This document shows positions 34,564 through 43,741 of a DNA stretch of 49,627 nt, piece after piece. A model generated the notes under the pieces. The model searched no databases and had not been told where the DNA came from. It saw nothing but the letters and a program-made list of their open reading frames with translations. The translations under genes were made by a program, and so were the position numbers. Source of the DNA: CAVRZY01 sp963725415 (GTDB taxonomy: Bacteria > Acidobacteriota > Terriglobia > Bryobacterales > Bryobacteraceae); contig CAVRZY010000199.1 of NCBI GenBank assembly GCA_963725415.1, forward strand, positions 1 through 49,627, written 5' to 3'. Within the stretch, counting starts at the first letter, position 1. Every line of letters starts with the position of its first letter.

Positions 34564-37109
34564 TCCTGTTGCGCCTGCTGAGCTGGCCCTACCTTCGCAA
34601 GCACGTGCTGCGCTGGTCACTCACGGTAGCTGGCATCGCGCTGGGCGTGGCCGTCTTCGTCGCTATGCGCGCCGCCAACGAGTCGGTGCTGGCGGCATTC
34701 GACCGCACCGTGGACCGCATCGCCGGGGCCACCCAGCTCCAGGTCTGGGCGGGCGATTTCGGGTTCGACGAAGCGGTGCTCGATCGCGTCCAGTCCCTGC
34801 GCGAAGTCCGCGCCGCCGCTCCCGTCATCGAGGCCAGCGTCGATACCGGCCTCCCAGGTCAGGGTAATCTCCTGATCCTGGGCGTGGACATGACCGGCGA
34901 TCGCAGCCTCCGCGATTACGACCTGGAAAGCGGCGACGAAGCCGTCATCGACGATCCGCTGGTCTTCCTCGCCCAGCCCGACTCGCTGATGGTCACCAAG
35001 GAATTCGCCGAGCGCAACGGCCTGCACATCAACAGCCGCATCCCCATGCGCACCATGGACGGCCCCAAGCTCTTCACCGTTCGCGGCATCATGCGCTCCG
35101 GCGGGCTGACCAGGGCCTTCGGCGGCAGCCTCGCCATCATGGACATCTACGCGGCGCAGAAAGTCTTCGGGCGCGGCCGCAAGTTCGACCGCATCGACCT
35201 AGCCGCGCAGGAAGGCGTGCCGGTCGAGCAGTGCCGGGCGGCGCTCAAGAAACTCCTCGGCCCCTGCTTCGAGGTCGAAGCGCCCTCGGCCCGCGGGCAG
35301 CACTTCGAGGCCATGCTCCGCGGCTACTCGGTCACTGTCAGCATCTCCAGCGTGCTGGCCTTGCTCATCGGCCTGTTCATCATTTACAACTCCTTCGCCA
35401 TTGCGGTCGCGCAGCGCCGCGCGGAGATCGGCATTCTGCGCGCGCTGGGCGCCAGCCGCAGCCAGATCCGGATGCTGTTTCTGGGCGAAAGCGCCGTGGC
35501 CGGCCTGATCGGCTCGGCCCTGGGCGTGGCCGCCGGGGTCGGGCTGGCGCGGGGCGTCTCCATCTACATCGGACGCCTCATGCAGGACGTCTACGGCGTG
35601 GGGCAGAACGTCGGGGAAGCCTTTATCAGCGCGAAGCTGATGCTGGCCTCCCTGGCCATCGGAGTCGCCACCAGCATGATCGGCGCCTGGATCCCGGCCC
35701 GCGCCGCCGCCCGTGTGGATCCGGTGCAGGCCTTGCAGAAGGGAAAATACCAGGTGCTCTCGGCCGGTGAAAACCGTGTTCGCCGCATCGTGGCCGCGTG
35801 CTTCGCCGTGTTGTCTGCCGACTGCCTTCTGTTCGGCTCCTCCAACCTGATCTTCTATGCCGGCTTCGCGCTGATGATACTCACGGCCGTACTGCTGGCG
35901 CCCACACTGGCCCTGTGGCTGGCCCGCCTGCTGCGTCCTATGCTGGGCTGGCTCCGTCCGGTCGAGGGCGCCCTGGCCGCCGACAGCCTCATCCAGGCCC
36001 CGCGCCGCACTTCCGCCACCGTCGCCGCGCTGATGCTGTCGCTGGCCATGGTGATCGGTTTCGGCGGTGTGGCTCGCGCCGTCTACGTCTCCGTTGTCGA
36101 GTGGCTCGATACTGCGCTCAACCCCGACTTCTTCGTCGCCCCCTCCCAGAACCTGGCCAACCGCAGCTTCACCTTTCCGGCCGAGATGGGTCCCCAACTC
36201 GAGGAACTCGAGGGCGTGGCACAGGTCCAACTGGTCCGCAGCGCCAGGGTCCTGTTCCGCCAGACTCCGGTGACCGTGGTCTCGGTCGAGCTGGCCAGAA
36301 TTGCCCGCACCACGCGGCGGCGCGCCCTGGTTGGCAACATCGAGGAGATGTATCGCCTGGCTGCCCAGGGCAAAGGCGTGATCGTTTCCGACAGTTTCGC
36401 CGGCCTGCGCGGGGTGAAGTTCGGTGAGCTGGTCGAGCTGCCCACGCCCAACGGCTTGCTGCGCCTGCCCGTAGTCGGCATCACGCGCGATTTCACCGAC
36501 CAGCAGGGCAGCATCCTGATCGATCGCTCCGTGTTCCGGCGCTGGTGGAATGATGACACCGTGAACACCATCCGCGTCTACGTCCGGCCGGGCGCGTCTC
36601 CGGCGGACGTCAGGCAGCGAATCCTGGAACGCTTCGCCGGCCACCGCCGCTTGCTGGTGCTCTCCAATCGTGAAGTGCGAGAGCACATCCTGCGCATCAC
36701 CGACCAGTGGTTCGGCATGACCTACAACCAGATTGCCGTGGCCGTGCTGGTGGCGATTCTCGGCATCGTCAACACGCTCATCGTCTCGATCACCGACCGG
36801 CGGCGGGAACTGGGCGTGTTGCAGGCCGTGGGTGGCCTGCGCCGGCAGATCCGCCACACCGTCTGGATGGAGGCCCTCGGCATCGGGGTGATCGGCCTCA
36901 TCCTGGGTCTGGCGGTTGGCGCAATTAATCTCTTCTATACCCTGGAGCTGAGCCGGCTGATGGCGGGCCTGCGGCTGGATTACGTGTTCCCCGTCGCCGT
37001 GGCGCTGTTTCTGGTTCCCGTGATCCTGGCTGCTGCGTGGGTGGCAGCCCTGGCTCCTGCCGAGTCTGCCGTCCGCGGGTCCCTGGTGGAAGCTCTGGAA
37101 TATGAGTAA
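34560..37109 (+). CDS. FtsX/MacB-type ABC transporter permease
   Basis: An 849-residue permease with two FtsX domains. It has an N-terminal helix (LRWSLTVAGIALGVAVFVAM), a MacB-like periplasmic domain and the first FtsX core (NSFAIAVAQRRAEIGILRAL). Additional helices follow, then a second periplasmic domain and the last FtsX core (VSITDRRRELGVLQAVGGLR). Both halves thus lie in one polypeptide, like LolCE-type fused permeases. It overlaps the ATPase upstream and the LolA-like gene downstream by 8 bases. Probable role: extraction or transport of lipoproteins or lipophilic substrates towards the outer membrane. Confidence 0.88.
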   Translation: MILLRLLSWPYLRKHVLRWSLTVAGIALGVAVFVAMRAANESVLAAFDRTVDRIAGATQLQVWAGDFGFDEAVLDRVQSLREVRAAAPVIEASVDTGLPGQGNLLILGVDMTGDRSLRDYDLESGDEAVIDDPLVFLAQPDSLMVTKEFAERNGLHINSRIPMRTMDGPKLFTVRGIMRSGGLTRAFGGSLAIMDIYAAQKVFGRGRKFDRIDLAAQEGVPVEQCRAALKKLLGPCFEVEAPSARGQHFEAMLRGYSVTVSISSVLALLIGLFIIYNSFAIAVAQRRAEIGILRALGASRSQIRMLFLGESAVAGLIGSALGVAAGVGLARGVSIYIGRLMQDVYGVGQNVGEAFISAKLMLASLAIGVATSMIGAWIPARAAARVDPVQALQKGKYQVLSAGENRVRRIVAACFAVLSADCLLFGSSNLIFYAGFALMILTAVLLAPTLALWLARLLRPMLGWLRPVEGALAADSLIQAPRRTSATVAALMLSLAMVIGFGGVARAVYVSVVEWLDTALNPDFFVAPSQNLANRSFTFPAEMGPQLEELEGVAQVQLVRSARVLFRQTPVTVVSVELARIARTTRRRALVGNIEEMYRLAAQGKGVIVSDSFAGLRGVKFGELVELPTPNGLLRLPVVGITRDFTDQQGSILIDRSVFRRWWNDDTVNTIRVYVRPGASPADVRQRILERFAGHRRLLVLSNREVREHILRITDQWFGMTYNQIAVAVLVAILGIVNTLIVSITDRRRELGVLQAVGGLRRQIRHTVWMEALGIGVIGLILGLAVGAINLFYTLELSRLMAGLRLDYVFPVAVALFLVPVILAAAWVAALAPAESAVRGSLVEALEYE

Positions 37110-37851
37110 GGCGCTCTTCATTCTTCTGGTGTCTGCACTGGCTGGCTGGGCGCAGGACGCCCGCCAGATCGTCGAGGAGGTCCAGCGGCGTTCGCACACG
37201 GCCTCCCAACGCTACGAAGGCACACTGCGCGTCATCAACGCGCGCGGCAGGATCACCGACAAGCGCTGGCGCTACGACCGCATCGGCTCGCATGGAAACA
37301 GCAAGGCCGTGCTCCGCTTTACCGCGCCCCCCGAAGTCAAAGGTGTGGCCCTGCTCATCGTCAATCACCCCGAGCGTTCCTCCGACCAGTGGATGTGGAC
37401 GCCCGCCATCCAGCGCGAGCGCCGCATCGCCGTGCAGGACCGCAGGACCCGCTTCTTCGGCACCGATTTCAGCTTCGAAGACCTCGAAGAGCGCGACGTC
37501 AATCAGTACGATTACCGGCTGCTGGGCGAAGAGGCCATTCAGGGCGTCCTCTGCTGGCGCATCGAGTCCCGGCCCAAACAAAGCAAAATCTCCCAGTATG
37601 ATCGCTCGCTGCTCTGGGTGCGCAAGGATCATTACGTGTTCTGGCAGATCGAAAACTACAGCAAGGATCGCCTGGTCCGCCGCGCCAAATACAGTGACCT
37701 CGAGAGCGTCCAGGGGATCTGGACTCCGCGCACCATCGAGATGGCCGACCTGCGCCAGAATAGCCGCACCCTCCTCCGGCCCGAAAAACTCCAGTACAAT
37801 CTGCCGATGAAAGATGAAGCGTTTACTCTACAGGCGCTCCGCGTGGAATAG
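37102..37851 (+). CDS. LolA-like outer-membrane lipoprotein-sorting protein
   Basis: A 249-residue exported protein (signal KALFILLVSALAGWAQ) with the LolA-like fold of the uncharacterised 'outer membrane lipoprotein-sorting' family: LRVINARGRITDKRWRYDRI, QWMWTPAIQRERRIAVQDR, FGTDFSFEDLEERD. These proteins usually accompany RND/MMPL or ABC exporters and DUF1302-like barrels. Here it overlaps both the permease and the barrel gene, so a shuttle role between the two membranes is likely. It differs from true LolA in length and sequence. Confidence 0.82.
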   Translation: MSKALFILLVSALAGWAQDARQIVEEVQRRSHTASQRYEGTLRVINARGRITDKRWRYDRIGSHGNSKAVLRFTAPPEVKGVALLIVNHPERSSDQWMWTPAIQRERRIAVQDRRTRFFGTDFSFEDLEERDVNQYDYRLLGEEAIQGVLCWRIESRPKQSKISQYDRSLLWVRKDHYVFWQIENYSKDRLVRRAKYSDLESVQGIWTPRTIEMADLRQNSRTLLRPEKLQYNLPMKDEAFTLQALRVE

Positions 37852-39055
37852 GCTGGCCGGCCTGCTCTGGCTGTTGGCTTGCCCCTGTTTCCCACAGGCC
37901 TTCACCCAGCGAGGCTTTCTGGAAACTCGTTTCATCGCCTACCCGCAAACCTCACCAGCCGACCGCGGCCGCGCCGTCGCCGAATCCCTGCTGCGCTACG
38001 AAGCTTTCTTCAAGCTCTCTCCACAGTGGCGCCTGTCCGGAGCGCTGGACGCCCGCGCTGACTCACACCGCCAGGTGGAACGCGACTGGCGCCCCTCCTG
38101 GCAGGACCGCGAGGTCCGCCGCCCGGCCTTCGAAGTACGCCGCCTCAGCGTTACATACAATAAAGGTCCGCTGACGCTGGAGTTCGGCAAGCAGTTCATC
38201 CGCTGGGGCAAGGCCGACGTCCTGAATCCCACCGACCGCTTCGCCCCGCGCGACTACCTGGCCGTCGTGGACAACGAATTCCTGGCCGTCACCGCCGGCC
38301 GCCTGACCATCGAGAAAGGCAGCAACACAGTAGACCTCGTCTGGCAGCCGCGCTTTACCCCCAGCCGGCTCCCGCTTCTCAACCAGCGCTGGGTTGTACT
38401 GCCGGAGATCACAGTCCACGATGCAGGCGCCCGCTTCCCTGGAGGCTCTCAGTACGGCGCCCGCTGGAACCACCTGGGCCGAGGCTACGAGTACTCGCTA
38501 TCCTTTTTCGACGGCTTCAATCATCTCCCTTTGCTGGACGCGCGACTACAAACATCCCCCTTCCGGATTGACCTCGCGCGTCTCTATCCCCAGATGCGCA
38601 TGTATGGGGCCGATGCGGCCGTTCCGCTTCGCTTCATCACCATAAAAGCCGAGGCGGCCTATTTCACTTCGAACACACGGCAGGCCGACGAGTACGCGCT
38701 CTACGTCATCCAGTTCGAGCGCCAGGCGGGCGAATGGTTCTTCGTGGGCGGATACGCCGGCCAAGCGGTAACAGCCTCCCGCCACACCTTTGACTTCGCA
38801 CCCGATCGCGGCTTGGCCCGCGCCTTCCTGGCCCACGCCGGCTACACCATCGATCCCAACCGCAGCCTCGCACTCGAAGCCGCCATCCGCCAAAACGGCC
38901 AAGGCACCTGGACCAAAATCGAGTACTCGCAAGCCTTCGGCCAGCACTGGCGCGCCACCGCCGCCTTCACCCTGATCCGCGGCTCGACCGACGACTTCCT
39001 AGGCCAGTACCGCCGCAACTCCCACGCCAGCGTCACCTTCCGGTATAGCTTTTAG
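37814..39055 (+). CDS. Outer-membrane beta-barrel protein (DUF1302-like)
   Basis: A 413-residue protein with a signal peptide (LAGLLWLLACPCFPQ), alternating beta-strand sequence throughout and a terminal phenylalanine (FRYSF), all marks of an outer-membrane barrel. LTLEFGKQFIRWGKADVLNPTDRF resembles the DUF1302 'phenol-degradation/porin' group in pattern. It is the last gene of the ABC exporter unit and overlaps the LolA-like gene by 38 bases. Its last 106 bp are duplicated at 47250-47355 beyond the defence island. The final codons seen here may therefore have been supplied by the island rather than being ancestral. Confidence 0.8.
   Translation: MKRLLYRRSAWNRLAGLLWLLACPCFPQAFTQRGFLETRFIAYPQTSPADRGRAVAESLLRYEAFFKLSPQWRLSGALDARADSHRQVERDWRPSWQDREVRRPAFEVRRLSVTYNKGPLTLEFGKQFIRWGKADVLNPTDRFAPRDYLAVVDNEFLAVTAGRLTIEKGSNTVDLVWQPRFTPSRLPLLNQRWVVLPEITVHDAGARFPGGSQYGARWNHLGRGYEYSLSFFDGFNHLPLLDARLQTSPFRIDLARLYPQMRMYGADAAVPLRFITIKAEAAYFTSNTRQADEYALYVIQFERQAGEWFFVGGYAGQAVTASRHTFDFAPDRGLARAFLAHAGYTIDPNRSLALEAAIRQNGQGTWTKIEYSQAFGQHWRATAAFTLIRGSTDDFLGQYRRNSHASVTFRYSF
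38949..39054 (+). repeat. Left copy of the island-flanking direct repeat (attL-like)
   Basis: Direct repeat of 47250-47355, offset exactly 8301 bp. The first 83 bases (to 39031) are identical. The last 23 differ at seven positions, mostly at third codon positions, with reading frame and stop kept. It ends at the barrel stop codon. Confidence 0.9.
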
Positions 39056-39085
39056 CTGAGGGCTGACGGCTTTTCTACAGCGTTT

Positions 39086-42063
39086 TCAAACTCGGGCCGC
39101 ACCGCCCTGGATTGCGGCCGCGATTCTCCGGTACATCACGGCTCGGAACAGCTCCCCGAAGTTGGGGTCGTCTTTGATCTTCTTGTAGATCTCGAAGTTG
39201 GCATCGATCATGTCCTCCAGGGTGTCGCTGAAGAAGGAGTCGAACGCCAACTTTCGGGTTTCCTCGGACGGGTTGATCGAAGTGTCCATGGCCCGGCGCA
39301 GGCCCTCCTGGTACTCCAGGCGCCGACCCATGTCCTCGGCGAAGTAGTGCACCTTGTCGGCCTCGGTGAAGTTCGTTCCGTAATGCTCGTTGATGTACTG
39401 GATGATCTCCGAAAGCGGGGCCAGTTCCTCCTGCTGCGGCTGCCCAGTCCCCAAGGCCGAAATCGGTTTCAACTGGCCGTCCTCGTCAATCAGCCCGATC
39501 GCACCGGAACTGGTCTGCTGAATCCGATACGAGTTCATGTTGATGTTCCGCGTGATCTCCACTGGGAGCCGGTCGTCGGGCAGTTTCAGTTTCCGCAGCA
39601 GATACCGCGTAAACTGATAGAACTTCTCCAACCCGACATCGGTGAAGGTGATCACCTGGGAAAGAAAGGCGTATAGCCGGACGTAGTCCCCGACGTGCTT
39701 TCGGAAGTCGGCCCGCTCCTGGACCGGGCGCCCCCCGTAACCATCCACGACCGCGTTCAGGATGGGCTGTAGCTGTTCCTGCTTGCCTTTCGGGCTGAAG
39801 TAGACCTTTGCGAACGCCTCCACCTCCTGCTTCCCGAACATGCCGTACTCCTCCACGACGCGCTTTAGGTCGTAGAGCTTGTTCGGGTCAGTCGGCTCCG
39901 CCAGCACCGTAGCCTCAAAGTACGGCTGGAACCCCTTCTGAATCTCGTCTGTCTCGTTAGCGAAATCCAGCACCATGGTGTCGTCTTTGTCCGGATGGGT
40001 CCGGTTCAAGCGGCTTAGGGCCTGGACCGCATTCACCCCGCCCAGCTTCTTGTCCACGTACATCGTATGCAGAAGGGGCTGGTCGAACCCGGTTTGGAAC
40101 TTCTCCGCCACGATCAGGAAGCGGTACTCCTTCCCCTTGAACGCCTCCGCGGTCTGGCTCTCGGGGAACCCATTCATCCGGGACTCGGTGTACCTCGGGC
40201 CGTCCGGATCGTAGACTTCGCCGGAGAAAGCGACCAGTGCCTTGTACGGCAATCGCCGCTCCTTCAGTTGCCGATCGAACTCGAGCTTGAAACGCGCTGC
40301 GTGGAGCCGTGACCGGGTAACCACCATGGCCTTCGCCTTGCCGCCAATTCGGTCTTTGACCTGATCGACGAAGTGGTCAAGCATCAGAGAGGTTTTGGTG
40401 CGAATGCCGTGTTCGTGGAGATCAGCGTAGGACCGCAGCAGGTAGGTCCCTTTCTTCCGATCATAAGCGGGATCCGCTTCGATCTTCTTGAGCAAGGAGA
40501 AGTACACCCGGAACGTGGTGTAGTTCTGGAGAACGTCCAGGATAAAACCCTCTTCGATGGCTTGCCGCATCGAGTACAGGCTCAATGGAGCGATTCCACC
40601 ATCCGGCAATCGCGTCCCGAACAGCTCCAGGGTCTTGCTCTTTGGCGTGGCAGTGAATGCGAAGAAGCTGACATTCGGCAGTCTCCCCCGCCGCTTCATC
40701 ACGTCCTCCACAGCCGCGTTCACGTCGTCTTCTTCGTCCGCCCGTTCCCCGGCTTCCTTGCGCTCCGCCTCTTCCAAGCTGCCCGCCGTCAGCACCTCTT
40801 TCAGGCTACGGCTCGTCTCGCCGGTCTGGCCCGAGTGGGCTTCGTCGATCACCACCGCGAAGCGCTTTGCGGACAATTCCCCGATCTGCTGCGTGACAAA
40901 CGGGAACGTCTGCAAGGTGGTCACGATTATCTTCTTCCCGCTCGCCAGCGCCTCGGCCAGTTGCTTGGACTTGTGTTTCTCGATGGCCGTAACGATCCCC
41001 TTCACCTGCTCAAAACTGCGAACGGTGCGGCGTAGCTGCCAGTCCAGGACCCGGCGGTCCGTTACTACCACGATCGAATCGAAGACCGGTTTATCGCCGG
41101 CATCGTGCAACCCGACCAGCCGGTGACAGAGCCACGCGATGGTGTTGCTCTTTCCGCTGCCAGCACTGTGCTCGACCAGGTAATTCTGCCCGGCCCCATT
41201 CGCTTTGGCGTGTGCCACCAGGCGCCGCACCGCGTCTAATTGGTGATACCGCGGAAAGATCAGTTCCCATTCCTTGGTCTTCTTCCTCCTCTCGTCCAGC
41301 TTCTCCCGTTTCACGACGAGGTGGTTGAGGATGTCGAGCAAACTGTCTCGCTCCCAGACCTCCTCCCACAGGTAGGCCGTCCTGAACCCGGCTGGGTTCG
41401 GCGGATTCCCGCCACCCTTGTTGTGGCCCCTGTTGAACGGCAGGAACTCTGTTCTCCCGCCCCGCAGGTGCGTCGTCATGAAGACGAGGTCGGTATCAAC
41501 CCCGAAGTGGGCGACGCACCGCCCGAAAGCGAACAAGGCTCTTTCGGATCCCTGTCCAGACGGTACTGTGTCACCGCGCCCTGCACGTTCTGGCCTTTGA
41601 GCGGGTTCTTAAGTTCCGCTGTGAGAACCGGCAAGCCGTTCACAAACAGGACCAGATCGAGGCTCTTGTCGTTCTTCTCGCTGTAATGAACCTGCCGCAT
41701 CACGCCGAGGATGTTGGCATTGTAAAGGCGCCGGTGCTCTTCGTTGAACGTGGTCTCGGGGCGGAAGTAGGCCAGCTCGAACTTGCAGCCCAGGTCCACT
41801 ACACCATGGCGCAGCACATCCACCGTGCCCCGTTTCTCGATCTCCGCGACCAGTCGCCTCAGAAACCTCTCCTTGACCTGCGACCCGTGCTGCACCTTAA
41901 GTTTTTCCCAGGTAGCCGCCTGCGTGGCGTAAATGAAGTTGAACAGCGCCTCCGGGTCCAGGCAGTGGCTACGGTCGTACTTGGACGGGTCGCGGCAAGC
42001 GTATCCGTGGGAGCCAAGACAGGCGAATACTGTCGATTCGAGGTCCTTCTCGGAAGTGTCCAT
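39086..42063 (-). CDS. hsdR: Type I restriction endonuclease subunit R (frameshifted)
   Basis: HsdR translocates DNA and cuts it when the site is unmethylated. From ATG 42061-42063 (MDTSEKDLES) the N-terminal nuclease domain has the PD-ExK pattern in LDLVLFVNGLPVLTAELKN. The helicase core follows: AGSGKSNTIAWL (Walker A), VVIDEAHSGQTGETSRS (DEAH box), FFAFTATPKSKTLELFG, and later EKFQTGFDQPLLHTMY with ALSRLNRTHP. The frame is broken once near 41540: after DPKEP the upstream frame runs into CSLSGG, while LFAFGRCVAHFG is one base off. Corrected length is about 992 residues, normal for HsdR. It starts 12 bases after darG, separated from hsdS by the DarTG genes. If the frameshift is real, restriction would be lost while methylation stays. 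Confidence 0.9.
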
Positions 42064-42074
42064 GGTCGGCTGGC

Positions 42075-43106
42075 TCAGATCCAGCCCTGCTCCTGCAGGT
42101 GCCCCCACGCAGCGCGGACATGCCGTGGCTGGAAGGTTCTCCGTTTTCGGTCGCTCCAATTGCGAACGAGATCTACGGCTTCCTCGGGATCATTTCTGGC
42201 AGCAGACTCCGCGTGCACTACCCAGTGAACCGTGGCCAGGAGCTCCATGCCGTAGGGCGTCTCAAAGCCCTCGATCAGCCTCCGCAGCCGGTCCAGCCGC
42301 CGGACGGTCTCGGCATCGTCGCCCAGAAACCGCCTGGCCTCCTCGACCGCCTCCGGGACGACCCGGATCGACGCCTCCCGGCTTCGGTCTCCATACCCTC
42401 GAATGAAATGGCCCTCGATTCGTTGCAGAACGTGATTCAGCGTCTCGGCGTACGGGCCGTATTTGTGCTGGACGAACTGCAAACGAAGTGGTTGGCCGGC
42501 CGCCTGAAGGAGGTAAGCAAGTTTCTGCACCTCTAGCAGCGTGAGCCGGTATCCGGGAATGCCGTAGTCCACCATCAAGCTGAGCAAGGCTGCGCGGCTG
42601 GGCGTCATCGAAGGGCGCGTTGTGGCCACCGGCATCTCTTCCGAGACTGGAGCGCGCCGCGGCTGGTAAAGCAGCACCTCCACGTCCGGGACCGCCGCCA
42701 TCACCCTGACGATCAACGGGCGCACCGCCTCCCAATCCAGCCCACCATTGCCGCACCCCAGCGGGGGGATGGCGACGGAGCGAATGTTCAACCGGCGGAT
42801 CTCCGCAACCAGAGCCTCCAGGCCAGCCTCAATGTCCTCGACGCGGGACTTGCCTTTCCAATGGCGCTTGGTCGGAAAGTTGACGACGTAACGCGGGTTC
42901 TCCAGGCGGTCCGTAGGCACTACCAACATCTTCCCTGGCTGCACCTCGCCCCTTTCACATGCCCGGCGGTACACCTCGTAATTTCGCGGGAATGCTTGCC
43001 GGAACTGCAACGCGATCCCTTTGCCCATCACACCTACGGTATTGACCGTATTCACGAGGGCCTCAGTGTCCGCGTCCAGGATGTTGCCGCTTCGTAGCTC
43101 TACCAT
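42075..43106 (-). CDS. darG: DarG antitoxin: macrodomain DNA ADP-ribosylglycohydrolase
   Basis: A 343-residue antitoxin that removes ADP-ribose from thymidine bases in DNA and also binds DarT. The N-terminal macrodomain has SGNILDADTEALVNTVNT, GVMGKGIALQF and PPLGCGNGGLDW. Lysine 80 (NFPTKRHW) falls at the position of the catalytic lysine known from the Thermus protein. The C-terminal domain (LTLLEVQKLAYLLQAAGQPL, HKYGPYAETLNHVLQ) is the usual DarG toxin-neutralising part. ATG 43106 is preferred over an upstream GTG at 43130, because the macrodomain begins directly there. It lies 11 bases after darT. Confidence 0.9.
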   Translation of the reverse strand: MVELRSGNILDADTEALVNTVNTVGVMGKGIALQFRQAFPRNYEVYRRACERGEVQPGKMLVVPTDRLENPRYVVNFPTKRHWKGKSRVEDIEAGLEALVAEIRRLNIRSVAIPPLGCGNGGLDWEAVRPLIVRVMAAVPDVEVLLYQPRRAPVSEEMPVATTRPSMTPSRAALLSLMVDYGIPGYRLTLLEVQKLAYLLQAAGQPLRLQFVQHKYGPYAETLNHVLQRIEGHFIRGYGDRSREASIRVVPEAVEEARRFLGDDAETVRRLDRLRRLIEGFETPYGMELLATVHWVVHAESAARNDPEEAVDLVRNWSDRKRRTFQPRHVRAAWGHLQEQGWI

Positions 43107-43117
43107 GGAGCCGCCCT

Positions 43118-43741
43118 TCAGTAATACCACTCCGGCTTAACCGACACCTCAGGCTGGTGAGCAGAGCCGGCCAGAATCGTCCCCACCTCCGCCGCCATGG
43201 CCCGGTTGATCACTCCTATAGTATGAACGAGATTCCAGGGAAAGAAGCCGTGCACCAAAAATTCGGACTGCCGCCGTCTGGACCGGTCCGGATCGTCCAC
43301 AGTGTCCCGCCAGTACTTCTCGCGCATGATGGCCCAGTCGATCTTGTCGAGGTCTCGAAGATCTTCGTAGAACTCCGTGAAGCCCATATCGGCGTGGCCA
43401 TCAGTGAAGGCACAGGCAAGCCCGCTGGCCACGGCGTCCTCGGCCGTTGCGACCAAGTGCAGGATAGGCCGCTGACCTCCCGTATAGCCCTCCACTGCCC
43501 CCCGATGAAGAGCATACAGCATCGGCGACCGCGGCGCAAAGTAGAACGGAACGTAATCCGCCAGGGTCCCGCCCCGGCACACCGGCACAGCGCGCCGCGC
43601 CCGCCGTGCTTTGATGTGGCTGTGCGCGATCCCCTGACCTGCCAGGCCCAGTTCCGCAGCGGCGCGGTCGCAGTGAATGCCGCCGCATTCCACGATGGAG
43701 CGCAGTATAGAGATGGGCGTGATGCGGTAGATGAATGTCAC
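43118..43741 (-). CDS. darT: DarT toxin: DNA ADP-ribosyltransferase
   Basis: A 207-residue toxin (former DUF4433) that attaches ADP-ribose from NAD+ to thymidine in single-stranded DNA, stopping replication, and that acts against phage in known systems. Family motifs: IYRITPISILRSIVECGGIH, DYVPFYFAPRSPMLY, and RRRQSEFLVHGFFPW with Glu160, the catalytic residue at the same number as in the Thermus enzyme. The frame is intact, so the toxin should be active. Its ATG overlaps the hsdS stop (ATGA), making it translationally coupled to the type I R-M operon. It sits directly before its antitoxin. Confidence 0.92.
   Translation of the reverse strand: MTFIYRITPISILRSIVECGGIHCDRAAAELGLAGQGIAHSHIKARRARRAVPVCRGGTLADYVPFYFAPRSPMLYALHRGAVEGYTGGQRPILHLVATAEDAVASGLACAFTDGHADMGFTEFYEDLRDLDKIDWAIMREKYWRDTVDDPDRSRRRQSEFLVHGFFPWNLVHTIGVINRAMAAEVGTILAGSAHQPEVSVKPEWYY

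Noticed and set aside
35199..37199. A 666-codon open frame on the minus strand opposite the ABC permease
   Set aside because: The plus strand encodes a convincing FtsX-type permease with correct overlaps. The opposite frame is a His/Gln/Gly-rich shadow typical of high GC content and has no family features.
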